The translations under genes and the position numbers were made by a program. The notes beneath the pieces were generated by a model that worked only from the letters and a program-made list of their open reading frames with translations, was not told the DNA's origin and made no database searches. Below are positions 32,824 to 37,207 of a stretch of 37,207 nt of DNA, in pieces. Source of the DNA: Phenylobacterium sp. (lineage in GTDB: Bacteria > Pseudomonadota > Alphaproteobacteria > Caulobacterales > Caulobacteraceae); contig NZ_JAUYNW010000008.1 in the NCBI RefSeq assembly GCF_030698145.1, positions 1 to 37,207 on the forward strand, given 5' to 3'. Position 1 is the first letter of the stretch. Every line of letters starts with the position of its first letter.

Positions 32824-32898
32824 TTGTCCACCTCGTCCACCCCCTTGCAGCAACGCGCCCTTGACGCCTCCAAGACTGTGTTCTTCAGTTACGGCTTG
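32824..32898 (+). pseudogene. N-terminal fragment of a TetR family regulator
   Basis: About 25 codons read STSSTPLQQRALDASKTVFFSYG, closely similar to the start of the TetR protein at 33401-34015 (MSTSSTPFQRKILSAAKTVFSRHGF). The start codon is TTG where the intact gene has ATG. After glycine 24 the similarity ends and the frame runs into the 3' end of the NTF2-like gene. The HTH is missing, so it cannot function. Confidence 0.75.
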
Positions 32899-32904
32899 CC
32901 GCCA

Positions 32905-33336
32905 CTAAGCGAGCCCAAGCGCCCGAATGACCGCTCCCTGATCGAAATAGGGACGCTCGCAGATGATCCTGTCGCTCCCGGTCGCGAATTCAAAGGTTGC
33001 CGCCATGCGGACCCTGAAGCTTCGTCCGGTGGGCTGGACGATGCGGTCGACGAGCTTGAGGGGTCCCAGGTGGGTTCCGGTAAGCCAAAACTCCACAAGG
33101 ACCGTGTCGCCGCATGCGGCTATCGCGATGGTCTCGTTGCCCTGGTCCGGAAAAGGGGCTCGCGACAGTTCGAAATATCTGCGAACCGCTGGTTCGCCGT
33201 CAAAGATCGCGCCCGCGCCATACATTTCGTAACGCGGATGCTCAAACGTAGCGATCACGGCATCCCAATCGCCCTGGCTTTCCAGCCTCATGTGATCTTG
33301 AACCGTTTTGATCCGGGCGGCCGATAGGGCACCCAT
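32905..33336 (-). CDS. SnoaL-like/NTF2-fold family protein
   Basis: A 143-residue protein with the NTF2-like cone fold pattern: a helical start (MGALSAARIKTVQDHMRLESQGDWDAVIATFEHPRYEMYG), FDGEPAVRRYFELSRAPFPDQ, and a beta-rich half (TVLVEFWLTGTHLGPLKL, FRVRMAATFEFATGSDRIICERPYFDQGAVIRALGL). Such proteins are small isomerases, cyclases or carbonyl-handling enzymes; the substrate is unknown. The ATG at 33336 has AAAGGA eight bases upstream. It lies 64 bases downstream of tetR on the same strand and is probably co-transcribed with it. Confidence 0.82.
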   Translation of the reverse strand: MGALSAARIKTVQDHMRLESQGDWDAVIATFEHPRYEMYGAGAIFDGEPAVRRYFELSRAPFPDQGNETIAIAACGDTVLVEFWLTGTHLGPLKLVDRIVQPTGRSFRVRMAATFEFATGSDRIICERPYFDQGAVIRALGLA

Positions 33337-33400
33337 GGCGAAGTCCTTTCGAGGCTTGCCGCAATCGTTCGGACGAACTCCATCGCCCTATTGAAGCGGG

Positions 33401-34015
33401 CTAAGTTGCTATTGTGATTGATGTTTCCTTAGAGCGCTTCTCAACTGACCGAGCCACGACCTTGGATAAAGCGCCTACGCCGTCAATGTAGGACTGGTCG
33501 GTTTTCAGTTCATGTTTCAGACCGCCCGCGAGGGCGGTCACCAAGCTGCCGAAACGTTCGCAGCCACTGAAAACCGAGAATTCGGCTTGGCCGGTTCGCT
33601 CGAGCTTTTCAGCATGCAATCTCAGGATTTCAGCGAAACCCTTGTCCATCTCGTTGGCGGTCGAGGACGTCAAATCGACGTCGACATTCAGCAACTCCCC
33701 GCCGTGAGGCGACAGGTGCAATAGGCGGTATATCGGCAGGTCTTTGGCCAGGATGGTCGCCTTCAGATTGGCTTCCAGGCTCGCGCCGTCCTCCCAGGCC
33801 GCTGCAGCAGCCTCCAGACTCTCGGATATGATCGATTTCGCCAGCGCCTGGAACAGGGCCGCCTTGTCCAGAAAATTCACATAAAGCGCAGCTCGCGAGA
33901 CGCCCGCCACCTGGGCGACGTCGGCCATGCTCGCGCGTTGAAACCCGTGCCGAGAGAACACGGTCTTGGCGGCGCTCAGGATCTTGCGCTGGAAAGGAGT
34001 GGACGAGGTGGACAT
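33401..34015 (-). CDS. TetR/AcrR family transcriptional regulator
   Basis: A 204-residue repressor-like protein. The N-terminal HTH covers about residues 10-55 (KILSAAKTVFSRHGFQRASMADVAQVAGVSRAALYVNFLDKAALFQALA). The ligand-binding domain follows (about 60-200) and resembles the AefR-like C-terminal type with GCERFGSLVTALAGG. It is divergent from the aldo-keto reductase operon with a 51-base spacer that should hold its operator; autoregulation and repression of that operon are likely. A broken copy of its promoter and first codons lies 1.1 kb away in inverted orientation. Confidence 0.9.
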   Translation of the reverse strand: MSTSSTPFQRKILSAAKTVFSRHGFQRASMADVAQVAGVSRAALYVNFLDKAALFQALAKSIISESLEAAAAAWEDGASLEANLKATILAKDLPIYRLLHLSPHGGELLNVDVDLTSSTANEMDKGFAEILRLHAEKLERTGQAEFSVFSGCERFGSLVTALAGGLKHELKTDQSYIDGVGALSKVVARSVEKRSKETSITIAT

Positions 34016-34084
34016 TTTTGCTCTACGGTGTCTATTAACATCGACTGGGCGCTAGGAGAAGCATTTATGGCGAAGCGCGGTACG
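33941..34084. repeat. Inverted copy B of the tetR/oxidoreductase promoter module
   Basis: Counterpart of 32755-32898: tetR start codons, spacer with GTGTCTAT, AGGAGAAGC ribosome-binding site and ATG with codons MAKRGT. This copy drives the intact tetR and the aldo-keto reductase. Confidence 0.75.
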
Positions 34085-34939
34085 GGACCTTCATATGGAA
34101 TTTCAATGCCGCCCAAGAGTCCCAATGTCGGCTTGAACGACGGCGCCCGCATGCCCCAACTGGGGCTCGGCCTCTGGCAGGCGCCGGACGAAGACGCCGC
34201 TCAGATCGTCGGCGCCGCTGTCGACGCCGGCTATCGACTATTCGATACAGCCGCCGCCTATCGCAATGAACGTGGGGTCGGCGAGGGCTTGGCGTCCGCA
34301 GGTGTCGAACGCGACAAGCTTTTCATCACCACCAAGCTTTGGAACGACAACCAGGGCTACGACGCCGCCCTGGTCGCTTTCGACAAAAGCCTCATGAGAT
34401 TGAGACTGGAGGCGGTCGATCTGTACCTCGTCCACTGGCCGGCGCCGAAGCGCGATCTCTACGTTGAGACATGGCGCGCCCTGATCCGTCTCAAAGAGGA
34501 AGGGCGAGCCCGGTCGATCGGGGTCTCAAACTTTGAGCCGGAGCATCTGCAGCGCCTCATGGACGAGACCGGGGTCGCGCCCGCGGTCAACCAGATCGAG
34601 GTGCACCCGAGGTTCCAACAGCGTCGCCTTCGCGAGTTCCACGCTCGATTCGATATCCGAACTCAGTCGTGGAGTCCGCTAGGAACTGGAACGCTGCTTG
34701 ATGACAGCACCGTGGGCGCGATCGCCAAGAAGCACAGCGTGACGCCGGCTCAGACTATTATCCGCTGGCACATCGAAAACGATCTGATCGTCATTCCAAA
34801 GTCGACCACCCCGGCGCGGATTCGCGAAAACACGGACGTCTTCGACCTCAGACTCGATGAGGACGACATGGCTCGTCTGGCGCAACTCGATACGCCCGAT
34901 GGCCGGATCGGCCCCGATCCGATGACCGCGCCCTTCTAG
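34067..34939 (+). CDS. Aldo/keto reductase family oxidoreductase
   Basis: A 290-residue NADPH-dependent (beta/alpha)8-barrel reductase, similar to 2,5-diketo-D-gluconate reductases. The catalytic tetrad is D60, Y65 (DTAAAYRNERGVG), K90 (FITTKLWN) and H123 (LYLVHWPAP). The cofactor-binding segments RARSIGVSNF, NQIEVHP and IPKSTTPARIREN are present. The ATG at 34067 has AGGAGA eight bases upstream. The family's own start is probably MPPKSPNVGLNDGARMPQLG at residue 14; the first residues MAKRGTG look like a foreign leader from the duplicated promoter module. It is the first gene of a TetR-controlled operon with the Coq4-like and SDR genes. Confidence 0.92.
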   Translation: MAKRGTGPSYGISMPPKSPNVGLNDGARMPQLGLGLWQAPDEDAAQIVGAAVDAGYRLFDTAAAYRNERGVGEGLASAGVERDKLFITTKLWNDNQGYDAALVAFDKSLMRLRLEAVDLYLVHWPAPKRDLYVETWRALIRLKEEGRARSIGVSNFEPEHLQRLMDETGVAPAVNQIEVHPRFQQRRLREFHARFDIRTQSWSPLGTGTLLDDSTVGAIAKKHSVTPAQTIIRWHIENDLIVIPKSTTPARIRENTDVFDLRLDEDDMARLAQLDTPDGRIGPDPMTAPF

Positions 34940-34980
34940 GCCCACCAGGGAACTGTCGACCCCCACTCCGGAGGCTAACC

Positions 34981-35739
34981 ATGACCGTCGCCACACAAGA
35001 CTGTAACTTTGAACGTTCAGGCTCGCGATCAAGTTATCGGCGCGACTGGGTCCGCGCATTCCGAGCGCTGCGGCGTCTTCTGGCGAACAAGGACGACACT
35101 CAGCATGTCTTCGAGATCATGCGGGCCTTGTCGGGAAGGTCCGAGTTAGACGGATATAGTCGCCTCCTTAAATCGCCTCGGGGAGGCCGCCTCGCCTATG
35201 AGCGTGTCGAACTCGTCCAGCGGCTGATGGACCGCTCCCGGCTTGACGCCTTCGCGCCCGGAACAGTTGGTGCGGCCTATGCGGAATTCACAGCCCGCGA
35301 AAACCTGTCAGCAGAGGGCCTCGCCGAAGAAAGCCGCAAAGGTGTGGCCGCCGAAGAGGTCGATGAGCCCCATCCGCTCGCTTGGTACGGCCGGCGCATC
35401 CGCGACAGCCATGATCTTTGGCACATCCTCACCGGATACGGCCGAGACGGGCTGGGCGAGGCCTGCCTCGTGGCCTTTTCCTATGCTCAGACACGCTCCT
35501 TGGGCTGGGCCTTTATCGCGCTGGGATTGCTATCGCGGGCTGGCGATACCGGTCTTCCCGTGCGCCGGGCGATCATTGAAGGCTATCGGCGCGGCCGTTC
35601 TGCGGTCTGGCTGCCCGGCGAGGACTACGAACACCTGATGGCGGAGCCGCTTGCGGCGGCTCGCGCGCGACTCGGGCTTGGTCGTGCGCCGATCTACCAA
35701 TCCGTACCCGTGGAGCGGCGAGACATCTACTTCCGATGA
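34981..35739 (+). CDS. Coq4-family protein
   Basis: A 252-residue protein with the Coq4 signature: the metal-binding motif H144-D-x-x-H148-x11-E160 in RDSHDLWHILTGYGRDGLGE. It is preceded by LAYERVELVQRLMD and the LGAAYAEF-like APGTVGAAYAEFTAR. The closing part has GYRRGRSAVWLPGEDYEHLMAEPLAAARARLG. Coq4 proteins act in ubiquinone biosynthesis on the ring C1 position. Here the gene lies in a TetR-controlled operon with an aldo-keto reductase and an SDR, so a role in modifying or detoxifying another quinone-like or aromatic molecule is possible. The ATG has GGAGG six bases upstream. It begins 41 bases after the AKR stop. Confidence 0.88.
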   Translation: MTVATQDCNFERSGSRSSYRRDWVRAFRALRRLLANKDDTQHVFEIMRALSGRSELDGYSRLLKSPRGGRLAYERVELVQRLMDRSRLDAFAPGTVGAAYAEFTARENLSAEGLAEESRKGVAAEEVDEPHPLAWYGRRIRDSHDLWHILTGYGRDGLGEACLVAFSYAQTRSLGWAFIALGLLSRAGDTGLPVRRAIIEGYRRGRSAVWLPGEDYEHLMAEPLAAARARLGLGRAPIYQSVPVERRDIYFR

Positions 35740-35824
35740 AGGCGCCCCGCCCGCGCGGCTGTTCTTTCCAAAGAGTTTCGTGGTCTGCACCTGGCGGGCC
35801 GCTTCCAAACAGCGGAGACGCAAA

Positions 35825-36673
35825 ATGCCCTTGAACGTTCTGATCACCGGCGCCAACAGCGGCTTTGGCCTGCTGACGGCCAAGACCTTCGCCCAGGCTG
35901 GCCATACGGTCCACGCCGGATATCGCAACCCCGACAAGGCCGCGCCGTTGGAAGCGCTGCGGTCCGAAGGGCTAGCGATCAAGCCGGTACGCATCGACAT
36001 CACCGATCCGGCGTCGATCGCCGCTGGCGTGGCGTTTGCGGAGTCCGAGGCTCCGATCGATGCTCTGGTCAATAATGCCGGCGTCGAGGTCGTCGGGCCG
36101 GTGGACGAGGTCTCTGACGACAGCGTCCGGCTGCAGTTCGATACCAACGTCCTGGGCCTAATCCGGATGGTCCGCGCGGTCACGCCGGGCATGCGCGCCA
36201 ACGGATCAGGCGCCATCGTCAACCTGTCCTCCCTGGTCGGTTGGATGTCGGCGCCCTATGCCGGCCTCTACGCCGCCAGCAAACATGCCATCGAGGCGCT
36301 GTCGGAGGTGATGTGGTTCGAGCTGCGTCCCTTCGGAATCCGCGTCGCCGTCATCGAGCCCGGCGGGTTTCCAACTAGTTTTCAAGATAATGTGGTCATC
36401 GACCCCGCCTTCAATGAAACGTCGCCGCACTGGCCAACAGGGACGCGGTTTCGCGAGGCTACTGGCCGCTTCGTCGGCCAGTTCAGTTCTGTCCAGGATC
36501 CGCAGGAAGTCGCTGACCTCGTGTACGAAGCGGTGACCACCTCCACGCCGCGGCTACGGTGGTTGGCTGGCGATGACGCTCGATCATTGCTGCCGCTCTA
36601 CAAGTCCAAGGAATTCGAAGATTTCGCACGAGTCATGGCCGGTACGCTCGGCATGCCCGACCTCGCTCCATAG
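35825..36673 (+). CDS. Short-chain dehydrogenase/reductase (SDR)
   Basis: A 282-residue classical SDR. Nucleotide motif TGANSGFG (8-15), NNAG (83-86), the catalytic serine in NLSSLVG (S135/S136), and Y149-xxx-K153 (YAASK). The C-terminal part has the VIEPGGFPTSF segment typical of classical SDRs that act on ketones or alcohols. The ATG at 35825 has GGAG nine bases upstream; the frame is open earlier but without family resemblance. It begins 85 bases after the Coq4-like gene and is probably the last gene of the operon. Confidence 0.92.
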   Translation: MPLNVLITGANSGFGLLTAKTFAQAGHTVHAGYRNPDKAAPLEALRSEGLAIKPVRIDITDPASIAAGVAFAESEAPIDALVNNAGVEVVGPVDEVSDDSVRLQFDTNVLGLIRMVRAVTPGMRANGSGAIVNLSSLVGWMSAPYAGLYAASKHAIEALSEVMWFELRPFGIRVAVIEPGGFPTSFQDNVVIDPAFNETSPHWPTGTRFREATGRFVGQFSSVQDPQEVADLVYEAVTTSTPRLRWLAGDDARSLLPLYKSKEFEDFARVMAGTLGMPDLAP

Positions 36674-36816
36674 CCCCTCGCAAGGCGGGCTGACCCGCAC
36701 GTTTCGCCGCAACGGCCGGGTCGGCAGCGGAGCTTTCATTGGCGGCGTGAAGCCGGCGCCGCACGCATCTGGCGCGATGGATATCTCTCGCCGTCGAGCG
36801 GATTGGCCCATGGCCG

Positions 36817-37207
36817 CTAGGCGGCGCGACGCACCCAGAACAGCAGACCAGCGAGCGCAATCACGCAGAATGCAGCGCCGACGAGAAACGTGGCGCCGGC
36901 GCCGAACGCCGTCCAGAGGCCACCGGCCAGCGTGCTCGCCAGCAACAGGGTCAGGCCGGTCGCCAAGTTGAAAACGCCGAACGCCGTCCCGCGCAGCCGG
37001 TCTGGCGCGGCGTCGGCGACCAGGGCCGAGAGCAATCCCTGCGTCACCCCCATGTGGACGCCCCAAAGCGCCACGCCGATGAGGACGCCGCCGATCGACG
37101 GCAGCAACGCCAGCGCCAGGTCCGCGACGACGAGCACCCCCAAGCCGAGACCCAAGAGCGTTCGGCGGTCCATCCTGTCGGAAAGCGTCCCGGCCGGCGC
37201 CGCCACG
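36817..37207 (-). CDS. MFS transporter, C-terminal part
   Basis: The minus-strand frame runs out of the window at its 5' end and encodes about 130 residues of the C-terminal half of a major facilitator protein. It starts in the cytoplasmic loop motif PAGTLSDRMDRRTLLG (the A-like G-x-x-x-D-R-x-x-R-R signature between helices) and continues with four hydrophobic helices, including GVALWGVHMGVTQGLLSALVADAAPDRLRGTAFGVFNL. The protein ends in WVRRAA. The substrate cannot be judged. Its G+C is higher than in the accessory block, so it may mark the return to core sequence. Confidence 0.88.
   Translation of the reverse strand, partial: VAAPAGTLSDRMDRRTLLGLGLGVLVVADLALALLPSIGGVLIGVALWGVHMGVTQGLLSALVADAAPDRLRGTAFGVFNLATGLTLLLASTLAGGLWTAFGAGATFLVGAAFCVIALAGLLFWVRRAA

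Larger units (their letters stand above)
32755..32898. repeat. Inverted copy A of the tetR/oxidoreductase promoter module
   Basis: This 144-base stretch matches, in inverted orientation, the stretch 33941-34084. It comprises six codons of an oxidoreductase, the promoter/operator region, and about 25 codons of a TetR gene. From TGGACA to the oxidoreductase ATG the two align without gaps over 61 bases with about 43 identities by my count. Confidence 0.75.

Noticed and set aside
36674..36816. Gene in the spacer between the SDR and MFS genes
   Set aside because: Only compositional frames are present; no start site, motif or terminator could be supported.

Overview
The window is high-GC DNA, apparently chromosomal, from an alphaproteobacterium, most likely a member of the Caulobacteraceae (Phenylobacterium- or Caulobacter-like). 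The pointers are the dapF-mtaB ... ftsY-yciB block, an acnA gene divergent from a ccmABCDG cluster, a DUF2794 gene, MarR regulators with lysine-rich tails, CtrA-like TTAA-N7-TTRA sites, a TIGR01782-type TonB receptor remnant and palindromic repeats with the GAAGTGG..ACCGGTTC core that is widespread in Alphaproteobacteria. No rRNA, tRNA or CRISPR array is visible.

Region 1 (1-12 kb) is mostly housekeeping. It holds the start of sucD coupled to sucC, a membrane-anchored LytTR regulator flanked by two DUF2306 membrane proteins, a GNAT acetyltransferase, an LprI-like protein, a frameshifted small secreted protein, a malate dehydrogenase, a HIT protein, a CitE-like lyase, DUF2237, ThpR, a Bax-inhibitor-1 family protein, DUF2794 and DUF1223. 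sucC and mdh both carry a TTGC-N-GCAA inverted repeat at or near a recognisable promoter, which suggests one shared regulator of these TCA-cycle genes. A GC-rich stretch at 11.2-11.35 kb folds into a long hairpin followed by a strong terminator and may be a small RNA.

Region 2 (12-19.5 kb) has acnA on the minus strand and, divergently, the cytochrome c maturation genes ccmA-ccmB ... ccmC-ccmD-ccmG. The ccm series is split by two tandem Spy/CpxP-like (LTxxQ) periplasmic protein genes and two palindromic repeats. A small protein of unknown function behind CtrA-like sites follows ccmG.

Region 3 (19.5-27.6 kb) holds a MarR regulator, yciB, ftsY, a TRIC-type channel, a GFA-family protein, mtaB, dapF, a secreted prolyl oligopeptidase and a GNAT acetyltransferase. 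Several genes are joined by 1-4 bp start/stop overlaps.

Region 4 (27.6-36.7 kb) is accessory. It starts with the 3' end of a broken TonB receptor gene, then a tyrosine integrase ended by a stop codon in the catalytic domain, an apparently intact HigBA-type toxin-antitoxin pair, and the 3' end of a conjugation gene (trbI/virB10). Together these look like the scar of an integrative conjugative element. Next come a frameshifted LysR gene, an AT-rich spacer and a metabolic cluster: a D-2-hydroxyacid dehydrogenase, an NTF2-like protein, a TetR regulator, and an operon of aldo-keto reductase, Coq4-like protein and SDR. The divergent tetR promoter module is present twice in inverted orientation. In each copy the original downstream reading frame has been cut off after a few codons and replaced by a different oxidoreductase. 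The window ends inside an MFS transporter gene.
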